A stretch of DNA of 60,329 nt from Candidatus Omnitrophota bacterium (GCA_003598175.1 QZKN01000066.1:1-60329); one strand, 5' to 3'. Positions 1 through 9,908 are shown, numbered from the stretch's first letter. Notes: generated by a model not told the origin, from the letters alone. Translations and numbers: made by a program.

Positions 1-22
1 AAGCGAGGACGCTTGCTTTACC
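1..22. repeat. Truncated hairpin repeat at the window edge
   Basis: The first bases carry the right part of the GCAAGCG-AGGA-CGCTTGC hairpin followed by TTTACCC. The same unit is seen whole near 34487 and 36667. The left two bases of the stem lie outside the window. Confidence 0.7.
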
Positions 23-70
23 CGCGGAGAAATGCGAATCGTTCACTTTCATTTTCGAACAGAAAAAAAC

Positions 71-709
71 ATGGAATGGAATTACTTCGTCAAATGCTTC
101 ATGAGTCTGCTGGCCATTTTGAATCCGATCGGCGCGTTGCCGATTTATCTGTCCATTGGTTCCGGATCGGAATGGGAGAATCGGCGTCGGATCTCCATCG
201 TCACCACCCTGACTGTTTTTCTGACGTTGATGGCGTTTATGCTTTTCGGCGAGTCCATCCTTTCGTTTTTCGGGATCGGAATCCCTGCTTTTCGTATCGG
301 CGGCGGGATTTTAATCATTATGATCGCGGTTTCGATGCTGCAGGGAAAGATGAGTCCCGCCAAACACACGCCGGAAGAAACCGAGGCCATGCTCGAAAAG
401 CAATCGATTGCGGTGGTTCCTCTCGCGGTTCCCATTTTGGCGGGTCCGGGCGCGATCAGCACGGTGATTTTACTGACGCATCAAGCGAATTCGTGGCTTT
501 TATGGATTGCCTTGAGCAGCGCCATCGTTGCGAATTCGCTCCTGGTTTATCTGGTGTTTTTTCTCGCAGGCCGATTGAATTTATTTTTGGGAATATCGGG
601 AATTAAAATCGTGACGCGAATCATGGGGATGATCCTGATGGCGATAGCCGTACAATTTATCCTTGACGGCTTGGCGCAGGTATACCCGATTCTGACGACA
701 ACGCAATGA
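71..709 (+). CDS. MarC/UPF0056-family integral membrane protein
   Basis: A 212-residue membrane protein of the MarC (UPF0056) family, usual length about 200 residues. Hydrophobic segments run through almost the whole chain. The family-like early motif LLAILNPIGALPIYLSI lies near residues 14-30, and a second hydrophobic repeat containing VPLAVPILAGPGAIST lies near the middle, matching the two-half build of the family. An in-frame ATG at 32 would add 13 polar residues; the ATG at 71 places the first hydrophobic segment at a normal distance from the N terminus, so I prefer it. The family sits in the cytoplasmic membrane and its substrate is unknown; the old link to multiple antibiotic resistance is not supported. 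The gene stands alone after a hairpin repeat. Confidence 0.85.
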   Translation: MEWNYFVKCFMSLLAILNPIGALPIYLSIGSGSEWENRRRISIVTTLTVFLTLMAFMLFGESILSFFGIGIPAFRIGGGILIIMIAVSMLQGKMSPAKHTPEETEAMLEKQSIAVVPLAVPILAGPGAISTVILLTHQANSWLLWIALSSAIVANSLLVYLVFFLAGRLNLFLGISGIKIVTRIMGMILMAIAVQFILDGLAQVYPILTTTQ

Positions 710-722
710 ATCATGGGATTGA

Positions 723-884
723 ATGAATCCGAAATATCGGCGACTTATACGGAAAAAACAATTCCGTGGCGGCGGAGGTATTTGCCGCCGTATGCAAGGA
801 AGAATTTTGGGGAACCGTCTCTGTCAATTTCACGACGGAACCCATTGCGGAAAATGCAACGGTTGGATTTTTCGGGACCTCTAA
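723..884 (+). CDS. Possible small basic Cys-containing protein
   Basis: An ATG-started frame of 53 codons begins 13 bases after the MarC stop and ends one base before the minus-strand gene at 885. The product is rich in Arg and Lys, with four cysteines, two of them in HCGKCNGW. I do not recognise the family. A neighbouring frame over the same bases is also open, and there is no clear ribosome-binding site, so this may be chance. It fills an otherwise empty stretch between two genes. Confidence 0.25.
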   Translation: MNPKYRRLIRKKQFRGGGGICRRMQGRILGNRLCQFHDGTHCGKCNGWIFRDL

Positions 885-1541
885 TTAACGGGAAAGTTTC
901 CGCTCCATGCTTTGCCGGAGCGAGGATAAGCGCCGTTCCTCGGCGGAATCGGAATCGGATTTTTTCCCCCGCAATTCAATCTGTGTGGTGTCGATATTGT
1001 CAAAAAGAGTGGATTGCCCCAGCTTCAATTCCACGAATTTAAAAGGCATTTGATCGGGCGACACCGGTTTGAGGCTGGGATAAACCGCTCGCAGATGGTC
1101 TCGATATTCCTCGAAGAATCTGTCGAGTACACCCGGTTGCGTAGGATCGATCGCCTGGAGAAATTCGCCGAATTCACTGCGAATCGAATAGGGAACTTCA
1201 ATCCGTTTAAAACTGTCGACCGTTAAGAAACCCTTCGCCAGGCACCACGAAATCATTTCTTTTCTCATAAGGATATCGTTTTTCCAGTCGAAATCATGAA
1301 GCAACTGCGTCGCGGGAATACTGTGTTCCTGATCAAACAGAAACACATGCAAACGAAGCAGCGTTTTATAAAATATTTTTTCACAGATTTCATATTTCTT
1401 CGACGAGGGGGGATGATAAACGGGATACGCCTTGATTTCCGGATCGTACTCCGAGCCAAAATTCGTTCCGCACACGACACACTGCAAATGATGTCTTGGT
1501 TGTCTGGCAAGAACCACTGCTCCACTCCATTTCTGATTCAA
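885..1541 (-). CDS. Hypothetical protein with N-terminal CxxC
   Basis: An open frame of 218 codons that I cannot assign to a family. It has one CVVCG pair near residue 22, a mixed alpha/beta-looking middle with many aromatic residues, and a basic, Ser/Arg-rich C terminus. There is no signal peptide or membrane segment. The frame begins at a TTG just after an in-frame stop, and the next in-frame ATG codons are far inside (around codon 92). A second open frame covers the N-terminal region (minus strand, 1390-1581) and starts with its own ATG, so a frameshift near the 5' end is possible. It lies tail to tail with the small frame ending at 884. Confidence 0.5.
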   Translation of the reverse strand: MNQKWSGAVVLARQPRHHLQCVVCGTNFGSEYDPEIKAYPVYHPPSSKKYEICEKIFYKTLLRLHVFLFDQEHSIPATQLLHDFDWKNDILMRKEMISWCLAKGFLTVDSFKRIEVPYSIRSEFGEFLQAIDPTQPGVLDRFFEEYRDHLRAVYPSLKPVSPDQMPFKFVELKLGQSTLFDNIDTTQIELRGKKSDSDSAEERRLSSLRQSMERKLSR

Positions 1542-1671
1542 TGCTCAACATAGTTTCATGGGACACACAATATATTACCATTTTTTATTTCATCATGGAA
1601 CGTTCCCGACATGCGTATGGGGACGGAAATAACGATAAAAACGAGATGGCTTGCGCCACGCGCGGTTGGTT

Positions 1672-4600
1672 TCAATCCGTGTTTCCCGCCGCGACGAATA
1701 GCGCTCCGCTCGGCGGCGCATATCCGCCGACAAACGCATTCACTCCGCTTTTGGGAGTGATGGGAGAGCCGAACGGCGGAATAACCGTACTCCACCCTCG
1801 CACCGTATTCCCGTCATAATCGATTTTTATGAGCAGATACTTGTTTTGAGGCGCGGGTGAAACGGATTCCACCTCAAATCCATCGGCGCGGATCAACGAT
1901 CCCGTACCAATCACCAATTCGTCGCCGTTCGACGAAATGCCGTCGAATTCCCCGGCGGCCATACTCAATGCGCCGGAAGGATTGATGCTGTCGGGAAACA
2001 CGTTGAGCACGTACCCGGTCGGATATTCGACTCCTTTCACAACTCCCTGCTCAACGACCGGTTTCAAGACGCCGATCAGATTGATGGGTTGATCGGCTCG
2101 GTTTGCCCGATGCCGGTCGTCGCCGCAGCCGGCCACGACGATTTCCTTGATTCCATCGCCGTTCAAATCCGCTATGACCGGCTGGATTCCTCCGTTCCCG
2201 CGAAAATGATTCTGCGCAAAACCGAACATCCCGGTTGCCCGACGGCTCACTTCCGCCATGGCGGTGTTTGAATTGTAGGCAATGTCGAGGATTTGGAAGG
2301 CGGTTTGCGAACTGCGGCTGTAGGTTTGGCCGACGATCAACTCGTCCAGGCCGTCGTTGTCAAGGTCGCCCGCGGCGAGCGTAATGCCGCCGCTGGCGTT
2401 TTGAATTCGGTCGTTTCCCTCCAATCCCATGATTTGCCCTTCCAAAATATAACCGAATGGAGAGGGAAAACCTGTCGGCTGAAAAAATCGAATCAATTGG
2501 TTGCCAAATATTCCCTGCGCGACGGCAATGTGCGTTCCTCGCGAACGCATGAAATTCCCCACGGCGCTGCGTAATTCGCCGTGATTGTACTCGACCGCGC
2601 GGTTGCTGTTTCCTTTCGGAAATGCGGAAAACGGATGGCCGATGATTTCCTTGCTCACGCCGTCGCGGACAATCACGACGTTGGGGAGACTCGCGTCGCT
2701 TTCCACCGGCCCGAACGTGACCACGATGTCGGTTTTCCCATCTTCATTGACGTCTCCCGCGGAAACATACGCCGCCCGGGTGGTTCCGCCGCCGATTTTT
2801 TGCAGATACGCCAACGGCGCGCCTTTAAAACCTCGCAAAACGCCATTGATGGGAATGGCCGCATTGGGGGATACGTTGCGGACCACCACTTCCGCGCCGC
2901 CCCCGTGACCCGCGGAGACGATGATTTCATCCGGATCGGTTTGGACGGACGGTCTGATGCGAACCAGATACGTATCCTGGTTTTTCACACCGGTCACGTC
3001 CACGGCGGTAAAGATCAGAATGACGGTGCTTTCGGCGTTATCGACGAATGAGGGAATATACAACGTCAATTCCATATCGATGGAAGAAGGTTGAAGATCT
3101 ACTGGTTTGTAAATATAAGAAAATTGTTCTCCCGCCGTGACATCGATTTCCGGCATGAGTACCGTATCTCCGTCCGGATCGGTCGAGTGAAACAGAAACG
3201 TGATCGTGTCCCCCGGTTTTGCCTGAACGGCGCCTCCATCGTCGATGCTTTGAGGCGAGAGATCATTGATGCGAACCTGCGTCGTGATTTGAGGCGGCTT
3301 GCTGGTCAATAATACGATCACTTCCTTCGTCACTGTCGTCGTGACCGGTTCGCTGGTCAGCGGTATATTTTTAAAATGAAAGGAAAAAAGGATGGAAACC
3401 TGTTTCTCGTTTCTAATCGCGGAATCGGGAAAATTGGAGCCGGCGCGATAGGTAATGGTGGCCGTGATCGTACCGCTGGCGTTGACGACGGAATAGTCAA
3501 ACGGAAGGGAAAGTGAATTCGTTGCTGAAAAGATGAGATCATCCATGCCTTCATCCGTGGCTTTGAGAATGATTTGCAACCGTCCTCCTTCCCCCATCTC
3601 GACCGGTTCGAGCAATGACGAGGGGCGAGACGCATTGTTGAGTTTGATCGAAACCACTTCCACCTGCGGAACGGATGCGCGCGGCGTTACGTGGATGTGA
3701 ATCGAGGAATGGTCGCACCATTCGTGCTTTTTATTTCCCACATTGGTTACATCCTGCGCCGAAAGATCGAGTGTATAAGTCGCCGATGTGGCGTAGCCGA
3801 TGAGAGCGCGGTAACCGGGCTGAAATCGAAAATCCAGGAACGAATCGGAGCGTGGTAAGAGTTCATAATCGGTGGTTGCGTCGGTAACGGCGGATCCGGT
3901 TGCCTCAAGGATGATCGGATCCCCATCCATATCGGAGGATTTTATCGAAACGAGCAATTGTGCGCCTTCCGGCATGGTAACATGGCGAATATCTTCGTTG
4001 AAATACAGCTGCAAACCACTCGTGCTTGAGATGATTTGAGTAATATCAGGCACGATCGAGCCGGTTGGAAGCACGTGCGCTTCAAAATGTTCATCAAACA
4101 AGGCGGGATGATTGAGTGAAATGGTCAACGTATCGCCGATCGTGACATGGTTTTGATTATCGATGGCAACCGCGGTTGCGTGAATCGGCGTCGTGGCGGC
4201 TGCAAGCAGCGAGGATTGAATCAGAAGTGTATAATCCAACGTATTCGGCGCGGATGAATCGATGCGAGTGAAGTCGAATGTTTCCGGGCTGGTCGATAGA
4301 ATCACGCCGGGTAGGGAAAGAGGCGTTACATCCCATTGCACCGATGTCACGCCGTTGACATCAAATCCGATGGCGTCGATACGTAGCGGTTCGGTTCCCG
4401 TATTGTAATTGATCTGTCGTGAATCAGTTTTTGATAAATTTACGCCATTGATTCGATACGCAATGGATGGTTTCGCATCGAATCCATAGGAGGAATTGGA
4501 TTCTTTCGCTTCCGAATTGCCGAGCGTATCGGTTGCGGAAATCACGAAACGAAACGAGGCGGCGCTTTCGCTCTCTTCCAGCGTCGGCAGATGCACGACG

Positions 4601-7600
4601 AAAGGCACATAGATCGTGTCCGCGCCGATGAGCTCGACATAATTGTATTCCAGTTTGACGTGAGAAGGCGGAATATTGACGCCGGCCGCGCCAAGAGTGA
4701 TCGCGCCATAATTGGGATTGTATAAAATATCCAGCGGGCTGTCGATGGAATCGGTGATCGAGGCGGTAATCCGCACGACCGATCCGGCCGGGAGAAGCGA
4801 TCCGGCCGGGATGTTACTGTTCGGCCCCAGAGTCAGGCCGGAGGGAGTTTTGGCGCTGCCGGAAACAAGCACGACTTGAATGTTCCCGCCGACTGTCGGC
4901 CCGCGATTGTCCACGCTGAGTGCATGTCCGATTTTTCGTTGCCGAGTTGGGTCGTAAATTGTGTTATACGGTCGGTTACCCGCGTCGTCCATGACTGTCA
5001 CGGTGACGCTGCACGGCGTTTTCGCGGCTGTCGCCGTGGTTCCGACGTTGTCTTCGACTGTGACCGAAAACGTCGCTTTGATTAAGGACGGTTTGCCCGG
5101 CTGACTGATGATTTCGAGCGAATGGGGGCTCATGAAATCCACTGCCGGAACCACGGCGTTATGAACGCTTGTGGCGAAATGGCTCAAATCGGCGGAAACG
5201 CTGAGCAACGACGGCTGCGCATCGATGCGAAAGAACGACAATCGATCACCGGGCAATTGACGAAATTCGTCGTTTCCGCGTCCGTCGATTCTCGAATTGG
5301 TGACGTCGACGACGATGCTCACCACGTCCCCCGCGCGCACGCGGTTGGGTACGGATTCGATTCCGGCCAGATTCGGCGCGCTGGGGAAACCGATTCGCGG
5401 ACTGGCGGGATTGGTGAAGGTATGTGTGGGAGGCAATTTGCGAATGATCCGTTCCGACGGAAATGTATAACTTACCTGCGGCGGAGAGGAATCCACCGCG
5501 AATTTGGCGGAAATGGCTTGCACCGGAATGGATTGCGAATCGACGTCGTCCAGAAATACGGTTACGCAAGCCACATGTTTGGCAATCGCGCCGTCCTGAA
5601 CCTGAATGAAAGGAAGGCCCTGCAGCGCATTGAGACTTTCCGGCAAAGAAACACCGTGCGATCCCATCGCGCCGGTCGCGCCGATCGGATCGACATGATT
5701 CGCCGGAATCGCTTCCGCAAAATTCCCATTGAAACGTCGGTCTTTTTCATTTGCCAGATTCCCGCGCAGTACGCCCTGATCGGCAAACCAACGGCTCGCA
5801 TGGCTCCCCAATCCCGCCGCGAGGGGACCGACACCCTTATAATCGAAAACAATGTGTTCCCACCGCGCATGAACATTCCCGACGGAAGTGATTTTCGTCG
5901 CGGTGGGAACGATTTCGTCCACCACGCTGTGTAGGCCGGGCGGATACAGATCGCTCAGGTCCAATAAAATCGTATCCGGCGGTTCGTTTTCAAACGTCGT
6001 AATGGTGGCGTCGATGGCCAGGCGGTCGCCGGGACCGATTTCGAATATGGCGGAAGCCGCATCGATGCGATTTCCGATTCCCAAAGTTGACGCGCTCGCT
6101 TCGGTTTCCGAAACGCCGTTCACCGTCAACACCAGATCGGTAACGACGATCCACTGCGTCACATCCTGCGAAATGACGGTAATTTGCACGTCCGGCGTCA
6201 GCGGATGCGAGGCGCTGCGAATGATCAATGTGGCTTGTTCGTTGGTGATGTCGTTGTCCATCTCGGCTCGAATACGGATGATTTGCGCGACGTTCCAATT
6301 CGTTTCATTGAATGTCAGAGACGAACCGGCGGTGATGGAAAAATCTTCGTGCTCGATCAGCCAGGTGGGAATTATGTGAAATGGATCCGACGGCCGGGTG
6401 CTGAGTTTGATCTCGATGTCCGCCGACATCCCTTCCGTAATCCTTACGGTTTGTGGTGAAACGACAAAGTGCGGATTATCGACGTCGTCTTCCGTCACCA
6501 GAATGGTCAGCGTGGGAACCGGAAATCCCTGCACGGTCCGGATATGGAATCTGGCGCCGTCGTTGAGTTTGTTTTCGTCACGATCCGCCGTGAAAATGAC
6601 GGATTGATATTGATTCCAGTTCGACGAATCGAAAACCAATAGGGTATCCGTCACCAATCGAATGTCGGTATCGCCGCTAAACCATTTTACTTCGGCTGTG
6701 ACCGGATTGGGAGTATAGGCTCCAAGTCGCACCAGCAATTCCGCCGTCGCTCCTTCCGGTACCGACAAGGTGGAGGGAACCGTAAAAAAACAAAGGGCGT
6801 CGTTGTCGTATTCGCGCGCCGTCACTTCCAGATCGGGGATCAAATGCGACATGTCGCTATGAATCCAAATCGTTGCCGCTCCGTCGATGTAATCGTCGTC
6901 TTCCCGCGCGCGAAGAATCACCGTTTGGTACTCGTTCCAGTTCGCTGCGTTGAAAACCATGGTGGATCCGGAAACGATTTGAATATCGGAATCGCCGCGA
7001 ATGATCTCGATGGAAACGGTGATCGGCGTTGCCGGCGCGACGCTGAGTTTGATTTGCAACGCCGCCGTCGCTCCCTCCGGCACATCCACGATTTGCGGAT
7101 TCGTGACATAAAACAACGGATCCTTATCGAATTCGGTTACGGTGAACTGCAACGTCGGAATAGCCGGGCCGGAAACGACTTGTATCAAAAATCTCCCCAA
7201 ATCGTGGGTAATGTCAACGTCTTCGGTTGCTTCAAAAATGACGGATTGATACACATTCCAATCGTCGGGCGTGAAAGTAAGGCTGGATGAAGAAATCAAC
7301 CGAATATCCTCGTCGCCGCCGTTCCAGCGAATTTCAGCGGTCACCGAATCGAGAGGCCGCGCGCCCAATTTGATTTGCAACGCCGCCGTGGCCCCTTCGG
7401 GAATCACCAGCGCTTCCGGCGACAGGATGAACTTCAATTCATCGTTATCCTGCTCCACGGCGGTGATTTGGCGCTGCGGAATGGTTGGACCGGATGTGCG
7501 AAACAGGGCAAACACAGATTGGCTATTATTCGCATCCTCGTCTTCCGCGGCGCGAAGCATGACGTTTTGATAACTGTCCCAATTCGTGCTTGTGAAAGTC

Positions 7601-7830
7601 AAGGTGGAACCGCTTTGCACCGAAATGTCGCCATCGCCGCTAACCCTGCTAACCGACGCGATCACGGTTGCGGATGGCTGCTCACTCAACTTGACCTGAA
7701 AAACCGACGTCCCGCCTTCCGGCACGCTCAACCAATCCGTCGTCGTGACAAATGTCGGCGCAGCAGTTGCGTAGGGGGATGCGCATAGGTTCAACATAAT
7801 TATAATGAAAAAAGGCTTATATTTTGACAT
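1672..7830 (-). CDS. Giant secreted protein: five Calx-beta-like repeats plus C-terminal FG-GAP-like repeats
   Basis: About 2050 residues. The N terminus is a signal peptide (hydrophobic FFIIIMLNLCASP, then an Ala-rich cleavage region). Five repeats of about 107 residues follow, to about residue 560. Each has a VPEGxTA-type strand, a GDxDI segment, a LTFxxxNWxxYQ segment and an acidic D-x-D stretch, as in Calx-beta-like cadherin-fold repeats. The middle is a long run of beta-sandwich-like sequence with many Asp/Asn-Gly turns. The last 400 residues hold at least three FG-GAP/VCBS-like units with DxNxDG loops (DVNEDGKTD, DLDNDGLDE, DLNGDGIKE), expected to bind calcium. A surface or adhesive role is inferred. 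The ATG at 7830 is 9 bases from GGGAG and is preferred to the TTG two codons upstream. It is divergent from the GH5-like gene. Confidence 0.8.
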   Translation of the reverse strand: MSKYKPFFIIIMLNLCASPYATAAPTFVTTTDWLSVPEGGTSVFQVKLSEQPSATVIASVSRVSGDGDISVQSGSTLTFTSTNWDSYQNVMLRAAEDEDANNSQSVFALFRTSGPTIPQRQITAVEQDNDELKFILSPEALVIPEGATAALQIKLGARPLDSVTAEIRWNGGDEDIRLISSSSLTFTPDDWNVYQSVIFEATEDVDITHDLGRFLIQVVSGPAIPTLQFTVTEFDKDPLFYVTNPQIVDVPEGATAALQIKLSVAPATPITVSIEIIRGDSDIQIVSGSTMVFNAANWNEYQTVILRAREDDDYIDGAATIWIHSDMSHLIPDLEVTAREYDNDALCFFTVPSTLSVPEGATAELLVRLGAYTPNPVTAEVKWFSGDTDIRLVTDTLLVFDSSNWNQYQSVIFTADRDENKLNDGARFHIRTVQGFPVPTLTILVTEDDVDNPHFVVSPQTVRITEGMSADIEIKLSTRPSDPFHIIPTWLIEHEDFSITAGSSLTFNETNWNVAQIIRIRAEMDNDITNEQATLIIRSASHPLTPDVQITVISQDVTQWIVVTDLVLTVNGVSETEASASTLGIGNRIDAASAIFEIGPGDRLAIDATITTFENEPPDTILLDLSDLYPPGLHSVVDEIVPTATKITSVGNVHARWEHIVFDYKGVGPLAAGLGSHASRWFADQGVLRGNLANEKDRRFNGNFAEAIPANHVDPIGATGAMGSHGVSLPESLNALQGLPFIQVQDGAIAKHVACVTVFLDDVDSQSIPVQAISAKFAVDSSPPQVSYTFPSERIIRKLPPTHTFTNPASPRIGFPSAPNLAGIESVPNRVRAGDVVSIVVDVTNSRIDGRGNDEFRQLPGDRLSFFRIDAQPSLLSVSADLSHFATSVHNAVVPAVDFMSPHSLEIISQPGKPSLIKATFSVTVEDNVGTTATAAKTPCSVTVTVMDDAGNRPYNTIYDPTRQRKIGHALSVDNRGPTVGGNIQVVLVSGSAKTPSGLTLGPNSNIPAGSLLPAGSVVRITASITDSIDSPLDILYNPNYGAITLGAAGVNIPPSHVKLEYNYVELIGADTIYVPFVVHLPTLEESESAASFRFVISATDTLGNSEAKESNSSYGFDAKPSIAYRINGVNLSKTDSRQINYNTGTEPLRIDAIGFDVNGVTSVQWDVTPLSLPGVILSTSPETFDFTRIDSSAPNTLDYTLLIQSSLLAAATTPIHATAVAIDNQNHVTIGDTLTISLNHPALFDEHFEAHVLPTGSIVPDITQIISSTSGLQLYFNEDIRHVTMPEGAQLLVSIKSSDMDGDPIILEATGSAVTDATTDYELLPRSDSFLDFRFQPGYRALIGYATSATYTLDLSAQDVTNVGNKKHEWCDHSSIHIHVTPRASVPQVEVVSIKLNNASRPSSLLEPVEMGEGGRLQIILKATDEGMDDLIFSATNSLSLPFDYSVVNASGTITATITYRAGSNFPDSAIRNEKQVSILFSFHFKNIPLTSEPVTTTVTKEVIVLLTSKPPQITTQVRINDLSPQSIDDGGAVQAKPGDTITFLFHSTDPDGDTVLMPEIDVTAGEQFSYIYKPVDLQPSSIDMELTLYIPSFVDNAESTVILIFTAVDVTGVKNQDTYLVRIRPSVQTDPDEIIVSAGHGGGAEVVVRNVSPNAAIPINGVLRGFKGAPLAYLQKIGGGTTRAAYVSAGDVNEDGKTDIVVTFGPVESDASLPNVVIVRDGVSKEIIGHPFSAFPKGNSNRAVEYNHGELRSAVGNFMRSRGTHIAVAQGIFGNQLIRFFQPTGFPSPFGYILEGQIMGLEGNDRIQNASGGITLAAGDLDNDGLDELIVGQTYSRSSQTAFQILDIAYNSNTAMAEVSRRATGMFGFAQNHFRGNGGIQPVIADLNGDGIKEIVVAGCGDDRHRANRADQPINLIGVLKPVVEQGVVKGVEYPTGYVLNVFPDSINPSGALSMAAGEFDGISSNGDELVIGTGSLIRADGFEVESVSPAPQNKYLLIKIDYDGNTVRGWSTVIPPFGSPITPKSGVNAFVGGYAPPSGALFVAAGNTD

Positions 7831-8096
7831 AATCAACGACTCCCGTGTTTATTTTCGAATCGTTTTGATTTCTTTTTGTTTCGTGAATGGACTGTTTACC
7901 CTATATTATAACAATAAATGGAAAACTGTCTGATGGTTGTCGTAGATTTTTTGAAATTATGTAGTTGATTTCGGAGAGAATCATATAGTTTCTTTGGTTG
8001 AAAAGTTGAAATCTATACCATTTCCATTATTATTTGTTAGTCAACAACGAATGAAAGCCTTATTGTACTTTGAATCCCAATTTAGGAGCTTTTTCC
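7831..8096. other. Divergent intergenic region
   Basis: This AT-rich spacer of about 260 bases between two divergent secreted-protein genes should hold promoters for both. I could not pick a convincing -35/-10 pair. An AGGAG sits at 8084-8088, 8 bases before the GH5-like start. Confidence 0.5.
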
Positions 8097-9248
8097 ATGA
8101 TATCCTATTTTAAGAGAAGTGTTTCCATTTTTATCATGATGACTTTCTGTTTATCGGGAACAGTATTGCTTTATGCGGAAGGTGTCAATAAGGTTCGCAT
8201 CGAGCGTCTGGCGAAAGGAGTCAATCTCTCCTACTGGATGTGGCTGAATAACGGTGAACCGACTGAATTGGAAAAACGTTTTCCGGATAGTGATTTCGAA
8301 TTGATGACCAAATTGGGTCTCACCCATGTCCGTATCCCCGTTGAGATGGCCAATCTTTATGATCCCCAACAACCGGAGTCATTGAATCAGAAGAACCTTT
8401 CCCTTCTGGCGGAAGGCATCGAAAAAATCCTCACGTACAAACTGGCGGTGATTGTTGATCTTCACAGTATTTTCTTTCAGGATGGTGGTGTTGATTTTTC
8501 CGGTCCATTGGGAAAGGACGAATCATTCACCGAAACATTTACTTATTTCTGGGGAAATCTTGCAAAATATTTGAGCAGGCTCAATCCCGACTGGGTTTAT
8601 CTGGAACCGATGAATGAGCCCGTGCTGATCGGACAGGAGGAGAAATGGCCGCCGTTGCAGAAAACGATCATCCGGGCGATTCGTGAAAACGCACCGCAAC
8701 ACACTATCTTAGCCACCGGTGCGCAATGGTCTAATCCGGAAACTCTGCTCAAACTCCAACCGTTAGACGATCCTAACGTTTTATACAATTTCCATTTCTA
8801 CGAACCGCACATTTTTACTCACCAGGGAGCTGACTGGGCTCCGGAACCGGCCAAATATCTGCATGATATTCCCTATCCTTCCTCCCCAGAATCCATCCAG
8901 CAAGCCATCGAATTGAACAATACGGATGAAGCGAAGAAAGCGATTCAGAGTTACGGCGAGGAGAGATGGAACGCGAAAAAAATCGAATCCAAGATCGCGG
9001 GAGTAGTCGCTTGGGCAAATAAAAATAATGTAACGGTGATTTGTAATGAGTTTGGCGCATACCGTGATGTCTGTCCGCCTCAATTCCGCTCGCTATGGAT
9101 TCATGATGTACGCGTCGCCTTGGAAAAGCACAGCATCGGTTGGAGCATGTGGGACTTCGACAAAGATTTTGGTATGATTAACCGCGAAAACGGAACAGCT
9201 ATCCCTGATCCGCTGATCGTGAAAGCATTGGGACTCAATAATAATTGA
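8097..9248 (+). CDS. Secreted GH5-like (cellulase superfamily) glycoside hydrolase
   Basis: A 383-residue exported enzyme with the (beta/alpha)8 pattern of glycoside hydrolase family 5. A hydrophobic signal segment covers about residues 8-28. The expected pieces follow in order: the THVRIP strand near residue 76, VIVDLHS near 118, the Asn-Glu pair of the acid/base in EPMNEP (Glu174), NFHFYEPH near 231, the nucleophile strand ICNEFGAY (Glu318), and a WSMWDFDKDFG segment near the C terminus. This suggests hydrolysis of a beta-linked polysaccharide such as a glucan or mannan; the substrate cannot be read from sequence. A TTG start 27 bases upstream is possible, but ATG 8097 has AGGAG at the right distance. 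Domain length is normal for GH5 with no accessory module. Confidence 0.85.
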   Translation: MISYFKRSVSIFIMMTFCLSGTVLLYAEGVNKVRIERLAKGVNLSYWMWLNNGEPTELEKRFPDSDFELMTKLGLTHVRIPVEMANLYDPQQPESLNQKNLSLLAEGIEKILTYKLAVIVDLHSIFFQDGGVDFSGPLGKDESFTETFTYFWGNLAKYLSRLNPDWVYLEPMNEPVLIGQEEKWPPLQKTIIRAIRENAPQHTILATGAQWSNPETLLKLQPLDDPNVLYNFHFYEPHIFTHQGADWAPEPAKYLHDIPYPSSPESIQQAIELNNTDEAKKAIQSYGEERWNAKKIESKIAGVVAWANKNNVTVICNEFGAYRDVCPPQFRSLWIHDVRVALEKHSIGWSMWDFDKDFGMINRENGTAIPDPLIVKALGLNNN

Positions 9249-9353
9249 AATTAAAATGGGTTGTGCAATAAAGTAACATAGATTGAAAGTATGGCGATTT
9301 GTGGAAAAAAACATGAAACTGAAATGAGTAATCATTACAATGAGGATTCGATC

Positions 9354-9624
9354 ATGGCGATTATTTCGATGTTTTACGGGATTATTGTTTCCATGTATTA
9401 TTTTGACAATCGACGGCATCATCTCCCCCACATTCATGTAAAATATCAGGAAGAAGAAGCCGTTATCGCATTTGAAACAGGAGAGATATTAGAAGGATCG
9501 ATGAAGGCGAGTAAAATGAAGTTGGTTCAAGCTTGGATTTGAAATTCATCAGGAGGAACTTATGGCTAATTGGTATCTTGCCAGTTCCGGTGAGTCGATT
9601 TTCAAAGTGGATCCACTGAAGTAA
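9354..9624 (+). pseudogene. DUF4160 gene broken by a +1 frameshift
   Basis: The N-terminal part reads as a DUF4160 protein (ISMFYGIIV, then RHHLPHIHVKY, then ETGEILEGS and KLVQAW). The frame stops at 9541 after TGG ATT TGA. Removing one T from the TTT run at 9538-9540 lets the frame continue as EIHQEELMANWYL and on to a TAA at 9622, giving the normal family length of about 90 residues. Either the gene is inactivated or there is a base-call error in the T run. The next gene is DUF2442, the usual partner of DUF4160 in small two-gene loci predicted to be toxin-antitoxin-like. ATG 9354 is preceded by a GAGG and is preferred to earlier in-frame starts. Confidence 0.75.
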
Positions 9625-9638
9625 ATCAGGTTTTAACT

Positions 9639-9908
9639 ATGAATCCAAGAGTATTGCTTGTTCATCCCAATTCGAACTACACCCTGACATTAACCTTTAC
9701 AAACAGGGAAACAAAAACATTTGATGTGAAACCATATTTGGATCGAGGTATTTTTCGTGAGTTACGCGACAAAAGCCTTTTTTATTCCGTTCGACCGTTT
9801 CTCGGCAGCGTTCTCTGGAAAAACGGACAAGACTTTTGCCCCGATACGTTGTATGAGGAAAGTATCCCCTGTGATACGATTTCCGGTGATGTTACTTCAC
9901 CGCCTTGA
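9639..9908 (+). CDS. DUF2442 family protein
   Basis: An 89-residue protein with the DUF2442 layout: a first beta hairpin with LTFTNRETKTFDVKPYL, a FRELRDKSLFYSVRP segment and a WKNGQDFCPDTLYE segment near the C terminus, where the family usually has W-x-x-G-x-D-x-x-P-x-x-L. It begins 15 bases after the restored end of the DUF4160 frame, so the two form one locus. DUF4160/DUF2442 pairs are widespread and often predicted to be toxin-antitoxin-like, but the function is not proven. The last 17 bases overlap the end of the convergent DUF4038-like gene. Since the partner is frameshifted, this may be the surviving half. Confidence 0.75.
   Translation: MNPRVLLVHPNSNYTLTLTFTNRETKTFDVKPYLDRGIFRELRDKSLFYSVRPFLGSVLWKNGQDFCPDTLYEESIPCDTISGDVTSPP

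Noticed and set aside
5122..5934. A 270-codon plus-strand frame inside the giant secreted protein gene
   Set aside because: It lies opposite the beta-rich repeats and has a very Arg/His-rich composition typical of a shadow.
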